50,205 nucleotides of DNA from Deltaproteobacteria bacterium (GTDB lineage: Bacteria; Myxococcota_A; UBA9160; SZUA-336), in the NCBI GenBank assembly GCA_029261925.1, contig JAJDAJ010000109.1:1-50205 (forward strand), written 5' to 3'. Below, in pieces: positions 1 to 9,300 of the stretch (the first letter of the stretch is position 1; each line of letters begins with the position of its first letter). A program made the position numbers and the translations under genes. The notes beneath the pieces are model-generated. The model had not been told where the DNA came from and searched no databases. It saw nothing but the letters and a program-made list of their open reading frames with translations.

Positions 1-324
1 CGTCTCGAGCGCGACCCGGCGTCCGATCGCGCGCTCGAAGTCGACGGCCCGGCCGAGCACCCGGTCGATGCCGGGCGAGGTGACCTCGAGCATGTAGGAG
101 CCCCGGACGGCGTCCTGGGCGTCGAGACCGTGCCCCAGCTCGCGCGAGACCTCGGCGCAGGTGTCCAGGAGAACGCGCCCGTCCCCCTGCGGCGTGTCGA
201 CCACCACGCGCACATGGGCCCGCCCCTGGCCGCGGGAGATGTCCGCGTCGACCAGCTCGAGCCCGTGATCCTGGACGACGGGCTCCACGATCCGCAACAG
301 GGTCTCGGGAATGTCCTGGTACAT
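1..324 (-). CDS. rimP: Ribosome maturation factor RimP (5' part, runs off the left edge)
   Basis: RimP assists maturation of the 30S ribosomal subunit in the cytoplasm. The visible N-terminal 108 codons read from an ATG at 324 and include the family-typical stretches LELVDADISRGQG, a cysteine-containing helix (LDTCAEVSREL) and the signature LEVTSPGIDRVL. The C-terminal part lies outside the window; nusA and infB normally follow, but cannot be seen. Start choice is open: no Shine-Dalgarno sits close to the ATG, whereas an AGGAG lies 7 bases ahead of an in-frame ATC at 342, with an in-frame stop just beyond it. I kept the ATG because ATC starts are rare. Family assignment is firm; the start is not. 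Confidence 0.85.
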   Translation of the reverse strand, partial: MYQDIPETLLRIVEPVVQDHGLELVDADISRGQGRAHVRVVVDTPQGDGRVLLDTCAEVSRELGHGLDAQDAVRGSYMLEVTSPGIDRVLGRAVDFERAIGRRVALET

Positions 325-399
325 CGCGGGGTTGGCGTTGATCGCGTAGCTCCTGGTTCAGATCGCTCAGCAGCCTCCGGATCGGCTCGGAGAAGGCAC

Positions 400-419
400 A
401 AAAAAAAGCGGACGCTCCG
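400..419 (-). terminator. Hairpin plus eight-U tract in the rimP leader
   Basis: Read on the minus strand, a short hairpin (CGGA/TCCG stem, three-base loop) is followed within one base by eight consecutive T residues, which is striking in this GC-rich sequence. It lies between pyrD and rimP, and downstream of the candidate rimP promoter at 463-489. It could end pyrD transcription or attenuate rimP. A second hairpin (GCCTG/CAGGC, five-base loop) sits at 443-457. The four-pair stem is weak for an intrinsic terminator. Confidence 0.4.
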
Positions 420-462
420 GCCCACTTTCACCCGATTCCGGTGCCTGCTGAACAGGCGTACC

Positions 463-489
463 AGTATCACAAAGCCCGCGGCCCGGCAA
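463..489 (-). promoter_or_regulatory. Candidate extended -10 promoter for rimP
   Basis: On the minus strand a TG-T-GATACT extended -10 element (471-463) follows a TTGCCG hexamer (489-484) with a 15-base spacer, short for a standard promoter but tolerable with an extended -10. It points to rimP, whose start is about 140 bases downstream. Motif reading only. Confidence 0.35.
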
Positions 490-555
490 CCTAGGTGCCT
501 GATTCCGGTGAGGAAATCGCGGATCGGGCGACGCTGCGGGCTGACCCCCCGGCGG

Positions 556-1473
556 CTAGGCGGGCGCCTCGAGCGCTCCCACCAGGTCGCGCGCGGCCGC
601 GAAGCCGTGCGCCGCGCAGTAGGCCGCGATCCCGTCGCGGATCTCCGCGGCGATGCCCGGGTGCGCGTAGCTGGCCGTTCCCACCTGGACCGCGCTGGCG
701 CCGCAGAGCAGGAACGCGATGGCCTCGCGGGCTCCGTGGATGCCGCCAATGCCGCAGACCGGGATCCGCACCGCCTGCGCCACCTGCCAGACCATGCGCA
801 ACGCGATCGGGGCGATCGCCGGTCCCGACAGGCCGCCGAGCACGTTGTGGAGCACCGGGCGCCGCGCCTCGACGTCGACCCACATGGCCTGCACCGCGTT
901 GATCAGGGCGACCCCGTCGGCGCCCTCGGCCTCGCACACCCGCGCCATCTCCGCGATCGACGTCACGTTGGGCGAGAGCTTGATCAGCAGCGGCTTGCGC
1001 GTCGCCGCGCGGCACGCGCGCACCAGGCCACCGAGCAGCTGCGGGTCCTGGCCGAACTCGATGCCGCCCGCCTTCACGTGGGGACAGCTCGCGTTGATCT
1101 CGATGCCCGCGACCCGGCTCGCATCGAGGCGCTTGCAGACCTCACCGTACTGCTCGATCTCGGTCCCGAAGCAGCTGGCGATCACCGGCAGGATGGCGGG
1201 CAGCGCCGGCAGCTTCTCGCGCAGGAAGGCCTCGACGCCGACGTTCTCGAGACTGATGGCGTTGAGCATGCCCGAGGGGGTCTCGGTGATGCGCTGCGGC
1301 GGATTGCCCGTGCGCGGCTCGAGCGTGAGGCTCTTGGCGACGATCCCGCCCAGGCCGGTCAGGTCGACGAAGGGCTCGAGCTCCGTGCCGTAGCCGCAGG
1401 TGCCGCTGGCGAGCAGCACGGGGTTGGGCAGCGCCATGCCCGCCAGGTCGGTGCGCAGGTCGACGCCGCTCAC
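556..1473 (-). CDS. pyrD: Dihydroorotate dehydrogenase, class 1B catalytic subunit
   Basis: Cytoplasmic FMN enzyme that oxidises dihydroorotate to orotate in pyrimidine synthesis, passing electrons to NAD+ through PyrK. The 305-residue protein has the usual class 1B length and motifs: LASGTCGYG near the N-terminus, GGIVAKSLTLEPR, and the catalytic cysteine in EINASCPHVKAGG, which defines the class 1 enzymes. GGLSGPAIAPIALRMVWQV and the late glycine-rich phosphate-binding segment GIGGI are also present. The GTG start at 1473 overlaps the pyrK stop (GTGA), implying translational coupling and a PyrD2PyrK2 complex. It is the last gene of the ntrY-ntrX-rimI-pyrK-pyrD run. Confidence 0.95.
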   Translation of the reverse strand: MSGVDLRTDLAGMALPNPVLLASGTCGYGTELEPFVDLTGLGGIVAKSLTLEPRTGNPPQRITETPSGMLNAISLENVGVEAFLREKLPALPAILPVIASCFGTEIEQYGEVCKRLDASRVAGIEINASCPHVKAGGIEFGQDPQLLGGLVRACRAATRKPLLIKLSPNVTSIAEMARVCEAEGADGVALINAVQAMWVDVEARRPVLHNVLGGLSGPAIAPIALRMVWQVAQAVRIPVCGIGGIHGAREAIAFLLCGASAVQVGTASYAHPGIAAEIRDGIAAYCAAHGFAAARDLVGALEAPA

Positions 1474-2210
1474 GCCAGGGCCTCCCAGTCCAGCAGCTCG
1501 GCATCGAAGACCGGCCCCTCGGTGCACACGTAGCGCAGCCCGCCGCGCACGCGCACGACGCAGCCCAGGCAGATGCCGAAGCCGCAGGCCATGGGGCTCT
1601 CCAGCGAGACCCGGCAGCGCGCGCCCGCCTCGCGGGCCAGCTGTGCACAGCGTGCCAGCATGCCGTGGGGCCCGCAGGCCAGCAGCTCCTGCCCGGCCCC
1701 CGGGTCGACCAGATCGGTCACGAGGCCGCGCCGGCCCGCCGAGCCGTCGTCGGTCGCAACCCGCAGCTCGACGTCGAGGGCCTCGAAGTCGGCCAGGCCC
1801 AGCACGTCGTCCCGGCTGCGACCACCCAGCGCCACCGTCACCGGGCCCGGCGCGTCGCGCGCCACCTCGAGCAGCGACGCGATCCCCGTGCCGCCGCCGA
1901 CCAGCAGCGCGGGCCCCCGCGGCAGCTCGAAGCCATTGCCCAGCGGACCCACCAGCGCCAGGGGCTGGCCCGGGCGCAGCTCGGCCAGCGCGCGCGTTCC
2001 GCGACCGACGACCTTGAAGCGGAACTCCAGCACGTCGGCCTCGCGCCGGTAGATCGCCATGGGGCGCGGCAGGAGCGGGTCGGTGCGCGCGAAGCCCGGG
2101 GTGAGCTGCAGCATGGCGAACTGCCCGGGCCGGTGCGCCGGCAGCCCGGGCGCGCGCACGCACAGCCCCCCGGGTCCCGCATCGACCACCTCGCCGACCA
2201 CCCGCCTCAA
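1470..2210 (-). CDS. pyrK: Dihydroorotate dehydrogenase electron-transfer subunit PyrK
   Basis: FAD and [2Fe-2S] subunit that carries electrons from PyrD to NAD+. The reading frame gives a ferredoxin-reductase-like FAD domain (PGQFAMLQL, LLPRPMAIYR), a nucleotide-binding domain (LLVGGGTGIASLL, LACGPHGML), and a C-terminal cluster site with cysteines in ACGFGICLGC and YVCTEG. At 246 residues it is near the usual 250-260. I chose the TTG at 2210 because it overlaps the rimI stop (TTGA), the same coupling style used elsewhere here, and leaves RRVVGEVV as a sensible first strand. The frame stays open further upstream but overlaps rimI. The subunit supports the class 1B call for pyrD. Confidence 0.92.
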   Translation of the reverse strand: MRRVVGEVVDAGPGGLCVRAPGLPAHRPGQFAMLQLTPGFARTDPLLPRPMAIYRREADVLEFRFKVVGRGTRALAELRPGQPLALVGPLGNGFELPRGPALLVGGGTGIASLLEVARDAPGPVTVALGGRSRDDVLGLADFEALDVELRVATDDGSAGRRGLVTDLVDPGAGQELLACGPHGMLARCAQLAREAGARCRVSLESPMACGFGICLGCVVRVRGGLRYVCTEGPVFDAELLDWEALA

Positions 2211-2656
2211 AGCGCGCGACCCAGCAGCGTGGCGCCCTCGCCGTCGCGGTAGTAGCGGGCGCGCTCGCCCAGCGTGCGGAAGCCCAGGCCTGCGTACAGT
2301 GCGCGGGCGGCCGCGTTGGTCGCGCGCACCTCGAGCGACGCCCGGCGCGCCCCGCCGGCCCTCCCGCGCGCCAGCAGCTCGCCGACCAGCGCGCGTCCGA
2401 GTCCGCGGCGGCGGCGCGACGGCTCCACGGCGACCGTGGCGATCTCCAGCTCGCCGGCCACACACGAGCCGAGCGCGAAGCCCAGCGGCTCGCCCGCGCG
2501 GTCGACGGCGACCAGGCCCACGCCCGTCGGCGCCTCGAGCGCCGCGCGGAAGCCCCCGGGGCTCCATGCCTCGGGCAGCGACGCGGCCGCGATCCGCGCC
2601 AGCGCCGCAGCGTCTGCGATCCGGGCGGGGCGCAGCTCGGGGGGCTCAGCCAGCAT
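2207..2656 (-). CDS. rimI: Ribosomal-protein-alanine N-acetyltransferase-like GNAT protein (RimI family)
   Basis: Small GNAT acetyltransferase, 149 residues, resembling RimI, which acetylates the N-terminus of ribosomal protein S18 in enterobacteria. The acetyl-CoA-binding signature RRRRGLGRALV is clear, preceded by the strand LEIATVAVEP and followed by LEVRATNAAARALYAGLGF, the typical RimI C-terminal half. The ATG at 2656 lies inside the end of ntrX, an 11-base overlap, and the stop overlaps the pyrK start. Other GNAT substrates are possible, since RimI-like proteins are hard to separate by sequence alone. Confidence 0.8.
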   Translation of the reverse strand: MLAEPPELRPARIADAAALARIAAASLPEAWSPGGFRAALEAPTGVGLVAVDRAGEPLGFALGSCVAGELEIATVAVEPSRRRRGLGRALVGELLARGRAGGARRASLEVRATNAAARALYAGLGFRTLGERARYYRDGEGATLLGRAL

Positions 2657-4022
2657 CGCGCTCTCGCTCGAGCTCGACCTCGACGCCCAGGCTGCGCAGC
2701 TTCCGCGACAGGCTCTCGCGGGCCATCCCGACTGCCTCGGCGGTGCGCGAGATGTTCCAGTCGTTCTGGCGCAGCCGCCCGCGCAGGAACTCGCGCTCGA
2801 ACGACGCGCGCGCATCGGCCAGCGTGCCGACCGGGGCCACCCGCCCCGCGCCGCGGTCGGGCGCCGCGATCTGCGGCGGCAGGTCCGCGACCCCGATCGC
2901 CGGTCCCGGCGTCATCAGCACCATCCGCTCGACGATGTTCTGCAGCTCGCGCACGTTCCCCGGCCAGGGGTACGCGGCCAGGCGCGTGAGCGCCTCCGCG
3001 GAGAGCTCCGGGCGGGGCTTGCCGGCCTCGGCGGCGAAACGCGCGGCGAAGCGCCCCACCAGCTCGGGGATGTCCTCGCGCCGCTCTCGCAGCGCAGGTA
3101 CGTGGAACGGGATTACGTTGAGCCGGTAGTACAGGTCCTCGCGGAACACACCGGCCGCGACGGCCTGGTCCAGGTCCTTGTTGGTCGCGGCGATCACGCG
3201 CACGTCCACGCGGATGGTCTCGGTGCCCCCCACGCGCTCGAAGTGCTGCTCCTGCAGGATCCGCAGGATCTTGGCCTGCGTCATCATGCTCATGTCGCCG
3301 ATCTCGTCGAGGAAGATCGTGCCGCCGTCGGCCACCTCGAAGCGACCCCGCTTGGTCTGGATCGCCCCGGTGAACGCACCCTTCTCGTGACCGAAGAGCT
3401 CGCTCTCGATCAGCTCCTCGGGGATCGCGGCGCAGTTCACCGCCACGAACGGCCGGTCGCGGCGGCGCGACTGCAGGTGGGTCTGGCGCGCGACCAGCTC
3501 CTTGCCAGTACCGTTGTCGCCGGTGATCAGCACCCAGCCGTCGGTCGGAGCAGCCACGGCGATCTCGTGCTTGAGCTTCACGATGGCCGCCGAGCTACCG
3601 ATGATCTCGCTGTCGCCCATGACCTGCTCGCGCAGCAGGCGGTTCTCGCGCTCGAGACGCGCGGACTCGAGGCCGCGCCGCACGCAGAGCAGCAGGTTGT
3701 CGTACGACAGGGGCTTTTCGAGGAAGTCGTAGGCCCCGAGCTTGGTCGCGCGCACCGCCGTGTCGATGGTCCCGTGGCCCGACATCATGATCACGGGCAG
3801 CTCCGGCCGGCGGCGCTTGAGCTCCTCGAGCACCGAGAGCCCGTCGCGCCCGGGCATGGCCACGTCGAGCAGCACCAGGTCCGGCCGCTCGTCGTCGACC
3901 ACCGCCAGCGCGCGGTCGCCGTCGTCCGCGGTCTCGGCACCCAGGCCCTCGTCGGAGAGGATCTCGGCCACGGCCCTCAGGATCCCCTCCTCGTCGTCGA
4001 CGATCAGCACGGTGTCGGTCAT
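2646..4022 (-). CDS. ntrX: Sigma-54-dependent response regulator, NtrX/NtrC type
   Basis: DNA-binding activator that, once phosphorylated, remodels sigma-54 RNA polymerase. Its 458 residues form a receiver domain (1-120, with acidic D9/D10 and phospho-acceptor D53 in LLDVAMPG), an AAA+ domain (about 140-370, Walker A GDNGTGK), the sigma-54-contact loop GAFTGA in full, and a C-terminal Fis-type helix-turn-helix (about 410-455, ISRTAEAVGMARESLSRKL). It lies 7 bases downstream of the cognate-type kinase gene ntrY. The intact GAFTGA and ATPase motifs predict a functional activator, unlike some NtrX proteins that have lost the loop. A consensus sigma-54 promoter occurs 11 kb away ahead of lpxC, though nothing shows this regulator acts there. 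Confidence 0.92.
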   Translation of the reverse strand: MTDTVLIVDDEEGILRAVAEILSDEGLGAETADDGDRALAVVDDERPDLVLLDVAMPGRDGLSVLEELKRRRPELPVIMMSGHGTIDTAVRATKLGAYDFLEKPLSYDNLLLCVRRGLESARLERENRLLREQVMGDSEIIGSSAAIVKLKHEIAVAAPTDGWVLITGDNGTGKELVARQTHLQSRRRDRPFVAVNCAAIPEELIESELFGHEKGAFTGAIQTKRGRFEVADGGTIFLDEIGDMSMMTQAKILRILQEQHFERVGGTETIRVDVRVIAATNKDLDQAVAAGVFREDLYYRLNVIPFHVPALRERREDIPELVGRFAARFAAEAGKPRPELSAEALTRLAAYPWPGNVRELQNIVERMVLMTPGPAIGVADLPPQIAAPDRGAGRVAPVGTLADARASFEREFLRGRLRQNDWNISRTAEAVGMARESLSRKLRSLGVEVELERERDAG

Positions 4023-4029
4023 GGGTCCC

Positions 4030-6246
4030 TCACGTCCGCGCCGGGAGCTCGACGATGAATCGCGTGCCGCGCGGGCGATTCTCGCGCACGCGCACGTAGC
4101 CCGAGTGATCCGAGACGATGCGGCTCACGATCGCCAGCCCCAGGCCCGAGCCCTGGCGCTTGGTCGAGAAGTACGGCTCGAACAGCCGCGCGCGGTCGCC
4201 CTCGGGCACGCCGACGCCGGTGTCCGCCACCTCGAGCGCCACGCTGGCGACCTCGCGCTGGTACCGAGTCTCGACCCGGACCTCGCGCGGACCCGGCCCC
4301 GCTGCCCCGACGGCGACGATGGCGTTGTCGAGCAGGTTGAGGACCACGCGCTTGATCTGCTCGCCGTCGAGGTCGAGCGTGGGCACCTCGGGGTCCAGCT
4401 CGACGTGCAGGTCGATGCTGGTGCTGGCGCGGTACAGGTCGAGCACCTCCGTCACCAGGGCGTTCAGGTCGCGCGGCGTGGGGTCGGTGGCGGGCAGTCG
4501 CGCGAAGTTCGAGAACTCCGAGAGCAGGTCCTTGAGCGCGTCGACCTCGCGCTCGATTGCCGAGGTCGAATCGTCGAGCAGCTGGCGCGCCTCCTCGTTG
4601 TCCACCCGCCCGAGCAGCCGGCGCCGCAGGCGCTGCGCCGAGAGCTGGATCGGCGTGAGCGGGTTCTTGATCTCGTGGGCCATGCGGCGCGCCACGTCGC
4701 GCCACGCGGCCATGCGCTGTGCCTTGAGGATCTCGGAGACGTCGTCGAGCACGACCACGAAGCCCGTGGCCTCGCCATCGGCGTCGTGCAGGCGCGACGC
4801 GGTCCAGTTCAGGGTGCGCAGCTCGCCACCGGTGCTGACCTGGGCCTGGCGGCGCAGGGTCTGGTACGGACCGCCGGACAGCCGCCGCATCAGGTCCGAG
4901 ATCGTCGCCAGGGCCTCGCCCTCGAGCACCTCATGGAGCTTCCCGCCGATGCCCTCGCCGCGCCCCACGCTGAGCAGGCGCTCCGCGGACGGGTTGATCG
5001 AGCGAATCACCGCGTCGCGGTCCAGCGCGATCACGCCGGCCGCGACGCTGCGCAGGATGATCTCCATCTGCCCGCGACGCGCCTCGAGATCCTCGCGGCT
5101 GGTGCGCAGGTCGGTGGCCATGCGGTTGAACTCGGCCACCAGCATGCCGATCTCATCGTGGCCGACCTGCTCCACCTGCACGTCGAGATTGCCCGCCGCG
5201 AGCTGCGTGGCGGCGGCCGCCAGGCGCTGGATCGGCTCGCTGATCTGCTTGGCCAGGCGGAAGCCGATCCAGGCGGCGAAGAGCACGCTGACCAGCCAGA
5301 GCATCGCCAGCAGCAGCGTCATGTAGCTCTGGAAGGCGCCCTCTCGCGGCTGCAGGCGCCGGTAGGCCTCGGCCGCGCCGCGCACCGCCGCGGCGCGCGC
5401 TCCGATCGCGTGGGGCACGAAGCGGTTGACGACCACCACGCCCACGACGTCCTGCGCGTTGAACGTCGAGTAGACGGGCACGACGGCGCGCACCAGCTCG
5501 CCGCCGGCCGCGCCGCTGATGCGGGTGCGCTCCACGCCCTCGAGGCCGCCCGCGATCAGCTCGGACTCCGCGGACTCCAGCGACACGACCGTGCGCTCCG
5601 GGTGGGTCGCGCTGGCCAGCTCCTCGAGCTGCGAGCTGAAGACCTGCACGCCGGCCAGGTCGTACTCCACCTGCCGGTCCCGCGCGAATGCGACCAGCGC
5701 CTCGGCCCGGTCGCCGTTGAGCAGCCGCGCCTCGCTGATGCGCCCGGCCATGCGCCGCGCGAAGAACAGCGCCGTGTCCTCCTGGGTGGCGTAGTAGTCC
5801 TCGGCCAGCGCCACCGACTGCTCCAGGCTGTCGCCGAGCTCGAGCTCGAACCACAGATCGATGGCGCGCGTCACCAGCAGCCACGAGAGCACGAACAGGC
5901 TGGTGGACGACGCGACCGTCACGAAGAGGAAGGCCAGCACGAAGCGGGTGTTCAGGCGCGCCCCGAACATTCCCCTCCGCCGCTCGACCACCAGCTTGAC
6001 CGCGTTGCGTCCCAGCAGGAAGACCAGCAGGCCGATCAGCACCACGTTGGCGTAGAGCAGCGCCAGGAAGACGGCGTCGCTCCCGACCGGGAGCGCCCGC
6101 GAGGAGACCAGCAGCTGGGGCTGCAGCGTCACGAGCGCCACCAGCAGCGATCCGATGACGGCTGCGATCAGCCAGTCCCGGCGCCTCCGCCGCCTCTCGG
6201 CCGCGGGCAGCGTCGGCCGGCGCCCGGGATTGGTCGGCGTAGCCAA
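4030..6246 (-). CDS. ntrY: NtrY-type membrane sensor histidine kinase
   Basis: Inner-membrane histidine kinase of 738 residues that should phosphorylate the adjacent NtrX. Visible order: arginine-rich N-terminus, three hydrophobic segments (about 24-44, 56-78, 97-122), a periplasmic sensor region, a further membrane segment around 300-322, HAMP domain, PAS domain, dimerisation domain with phospho-acceptor H524 in AHEIKNPLTPIQLSA, and a C-terminal ATPase with DNAIVAVG, DTGVGVP and GSGLGLAI. This matches NtrY. The start at 6246 is TTG with no convincing ribosome site. It is divergent from the giant TPR gene, with about 130 bases between them. Confidence 0.9.
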   Translation of the reverse strand: MATPTNPGRRPTLPAAERRRRRRDWLIAAVIGSLLVALVTLQPQLLVSSRALPVGSDAVFLALLYANVVLIGLLVFLLGRNAVKLVVERRRGMFGARLNTRFVLAFLFVTVASSTSLFVLSWLLVTRAIDLWFELELGDSLEQSVALAEDYYATQEDTALFFARRMAGRISEARLLNGDRAEALVAFARDRQVEYDLAGVQVFSSQLEELASATHPERTVVSLESAESELIAGGLEGVERTRISGAAGGELVRAVVPVYSTFNAQDVVGVVVVNRFVPHAIGARAAAVRGAAEAYRRLQPREGAFQSYMTLLLAMLWLVSVLFAAWIGFRLAKQISEPIQRLAAAATQLAAGNLDVQVEQVGHDEIGMLVAEFNRMATDLRTSREDLEARRGQMEIILRSVAAGVIALDRDAVIRSINPSAERLLSVGRGEGIGGKLHEVLEGEALATISDLMRRLSGGPYQTLRRQAQVSTGGELRTLNWTASRLHDADGEATGFVVVLDDVSEILKAQRMAAWRDVARRMAHEIKNPLTPIQLSAQRLRRRLLGRVDNEEARQLLDDSTSAIEREVDALKDLLSEFSNFARLPATDPTPRDLNALVTEVLDLYRASTSIDLHVELDPEVPTLDLDGEQIKRVVLNLLDNAIVAVGAAGPGPREVRVETRYQREVASVALEVADTGVGVPEGDRARLFEPYFSTKRQGSGLGLAIVSRIVSDHSGYVRVRENRPRGTRFIVELPART

Positions 6247-6335
6247 GGACCGGGAAAGCTACCGCGCACCCCGGGGGAGCTTCAAGCTCACGAAGATGCG
6301 TCGGTTCCGGCTAAGGCGCTGGAAAGCCGCCACTT

Positions 6336-6351
6336 TGGCCCGCCCGGGCCA
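6336..6351. promoter_or_regulatory. 16-bp palindrome in the ntrY / giant-TPR divergent gap
   Basis: TGGCCCG-CC-CGGGCCA is a perfect inverted repeat centred about 30 bases before the plus-strand TPR gene and about 95 bases before ntrY on the other strand. It is a plausible operator for either gene. In DNA this GC-rich such repeats also arise by chance. Confidence 0.3.
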
Positions 6352-6374
6352 TCAAGCGATCCGCCCGGGTGCCG

Positions 6375-9300
6375 ATGAGCCAAGACGTGCCGGTGCTCCT
6401 CTCGGATCCCGTACAGGACAAGCGCATCCAGCGCCTGCTGGACCAGTTCGCCGTGGACCCGGCTGATACCCCGGCGTTCGAGACCCTCGAGGAGCACCTG
6501 TTCCTCTCGGGCGCCTGGAGCCGGCTCGCCGGCGTGTACGAGTGCCGGCTCTCGGCCTTCCCCGAGGCCGATCCCCACGCCCTCGACGTGCGGCTGCGTC
6601 TGGCAGAGGTGCTGATGACCCGCCTGGAGGACCCGCCGGCCGCCCGGCGCCGCCTCGAGGAGGTGCTGCAGATCGAGCCGCGCTCGCCGCGCGCGCTGGC
6701 GGCGCTGCGCCGCCTGCTGGCCGCCGGGGGCGACGCCGGAGGCGCGCTCCAGATCTCCGAGATGGAGGAGGCCCTGCAGCTCGGCTCCGCCGAGCGCGCG
6801 GCGCTCCTGGCGGAGACGGGGGCGCTCTGGCTCGAGCTCGGCGATCGCGAGGAGGCCGAGCGGCGCTTCCGCGAGGGCGTCGAGCTGGATCCGCGCTGCG
6901 ACGCCGCGGCCCGCGGCTTCGCCGCGCTGGCCGAGGCGGACGGGCGCGTGGCCGAGGCCGTCGCGATCCACGAGCGGCGCGCCCGCGAGCTCGCAGGCAG
7001 TGCGCGCGCCGACGTGCTCGAGCACGTGGCCCAGCTGGTCGAGGACGAGGCGCCCGGACGCGCCCGCGAGCTGCTGCACGCGGTGGTGCGCGAGTTCCCG
7101 GAGCGGCGCCCGGCGCTCGAGCGACTGATCGGGCTGGAGCGCGACGCCGGCGAGTCCAAGCGCGTGGACGGCCTGCAGCGCACGCTCTGGCGCTGCCTGC
7201 GCGACGACGAGGAGCGCATGCAGCTCGCCCTCGAGGCGGCGACCGGCCAGCTCGCGGACGGCGGCGACGCCGAGGCGGCGCTGCACTGGATCCAGCAGGC
7301 ACACGAGCTGCGACCCGACTCGCTGCGGGTGCAGGAGCTGCGCGCGCGCGTGTGCCGGCGGGCCGGACAGAGCGAGGGGCTGCTCGACGCACTCGAGCGC
7401 CTGGTGCGACTCTCCTCGGCAGCCGACGCCGGACTGCACATGCTCGAGATCGCCGCGCTGCACGATCGCGCGGGACGCAGCGACGAGGCCGCGGACTGGC
7501 TGCGCCAGCGGCTGGCGGTGCTGCCCGACGACGAGGAGGCGCTGGCCCTGCTCGACCGCTGCCTGGCGCGCAGCGCGGCCCACCCGGAGCGAGCGCAGGT
7601 GCTGGAGCGGCGCGCCGCACTGACCTCGGGCAGCGCCCGTGTGGACATCCTGGCCGACCTGGGCGCGCTGCACGCCGAGCATCTCGATGACCCGGATGCC
7701 GCCGAGCAGGCCTACCGACGCGCGCTCGAGCTGGCGCCGGAGCACGGGCCGGCCGGAGAGTCCCTGGCCGCCCTGCTGCGTGCGGCCGGACGCGACGCCG
7801 AGCTCGCGGAGCTGCTGGACACGCGCCTGGCCACGCTGCAGGGCGACGCTCGCATCCAGCTCGCCTGCCAGCTCGGCGACCTGCACCTCGACGCGCTCGG
7901 GGACGCCGCGGCAGCGGCCGCGGCCTTCCGCCTGGCGCTCGACAGCGACCCCACCGCCGCAGACGCGCTCGCCGGGCTGCAGCGGGTCGCGCAGAGCACC
8001 GGCGACGCCGCGCTGCGGATCGAGGTCTGCGAGCGCCGGCTCCGGCTGACGCACGAGCCGGCCGCGCGCGGTGCCCTGCTGGCCGAGCTGGGCGAGACGG
8101 CGCGCGCCGCGGGCGACCTGCCGCGGGCCCGGGCCGCCCTGCGCGAGCGCGCGGACCTGGAGCCGGAGCTACCGGCGGCCTGGATCGCGTGCGCCGAGCT
8201 CGCGCGCGCGGCGGGCGATGCGCGCGGGGAGGCATCGGCTCTCGACCGCCTGGCCGAGGTCCTGGGCGACGCGCCGGCGCGGCGCGCACTGGTGCTGGTG
8301 CGCCGCGGCGAGGTGGCCCTCGAGGGGGCGGACGACGACCCGATCGACGCCGCCATCGAGGCCTGGTCGGGCGCAGCAGCACTGGCGACCAGCGACGCCC
8401 TCTGGGATCGCCTGGCCGACCTGTACCGTCGCAGCGACCGCACCGCCGAGCTCGTCGACGCGCTGCGGGCGCGCCTCGAGGCACCGGCAGCCGGCCCCGA
8501 GCAGCGCCCCCTGCGGCTCGAGCTGGCGCGCACGCTGTCGGACCTCGGCCGCTGCGACGAGGCGGTCGAGGCGCTGCGACCCGCCCTGGACGCCGACCCG
8601 GGCGACGCGGAGATCGGCGACGCCCTGGAGGAGCTGCTGACCCGCAGCGGCGACGCGGAGGCGCGCGCCGAGCTGCTGGGCACCCGACTGGCCCGGGAGC
8701 GCGAGACCGACGCGCGGCGCGCCCTCGCCGAGCGCCTGGCCGAGCTGCTCCTGGACCGCCTGGACCGGCCCGACGACGCCGTGAGCGTGCTGCGCGAGCT
8801 GGCGGATCCGAGCCGCGACGACTCGCTCGAGAAGCTCTTCGATCTGGCGCTGTCCGCCGCCGACATGGGGGCCGAGCGCATCTCCTGGCTGGCGAGCTGC
8901 GAGGTGCACCTGGAGGGCCCGCGCCGCGTGGCCCTGCTGCTCGAGCTGGCGCGCCTGCGCGACGCGGCCGGCGACCCGTCCGGTGCGATCGACGCGCTCC
9001 AGCGCGCCCAGCGCGACGCGGGACCGCGCGACGTGGAGGCGATCCGCACGCGCCTGCTCGACCTGCTGCGCCGCCACGGCGACCCCGCCCAGCAGGTCGC
9101 GTACCTCGACCAGGTACTCGAGCAGCAGGCGCTGGCGCCGGGTGCGCGCGCGGCGTTGCGCATCGAGCGCGCGCGGCTCCTCGCCGAGGATCTGGACCGG
9201 CCGCAGGACGCGCTCGACGATCTCGAGCGCGCGCAGCGAGACGCACCGGTCGGGCCCGCGGAGCTGCACCTCGTCGCCTCGCTCGCCGCCCGCACCGGTG

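Noticed and set aside
463..479. Sigma-54 site TGGTACG-N4-TTCAG upstream of rimP
   Set aside because: The -12 element lacks the required GC, and the extended -10 reading is better.
3742..6378. Long plus-strand frame opposite ntrY
   Set aside because: No recognisable motif, and the opposite strand encodes a complete histidine kinase.
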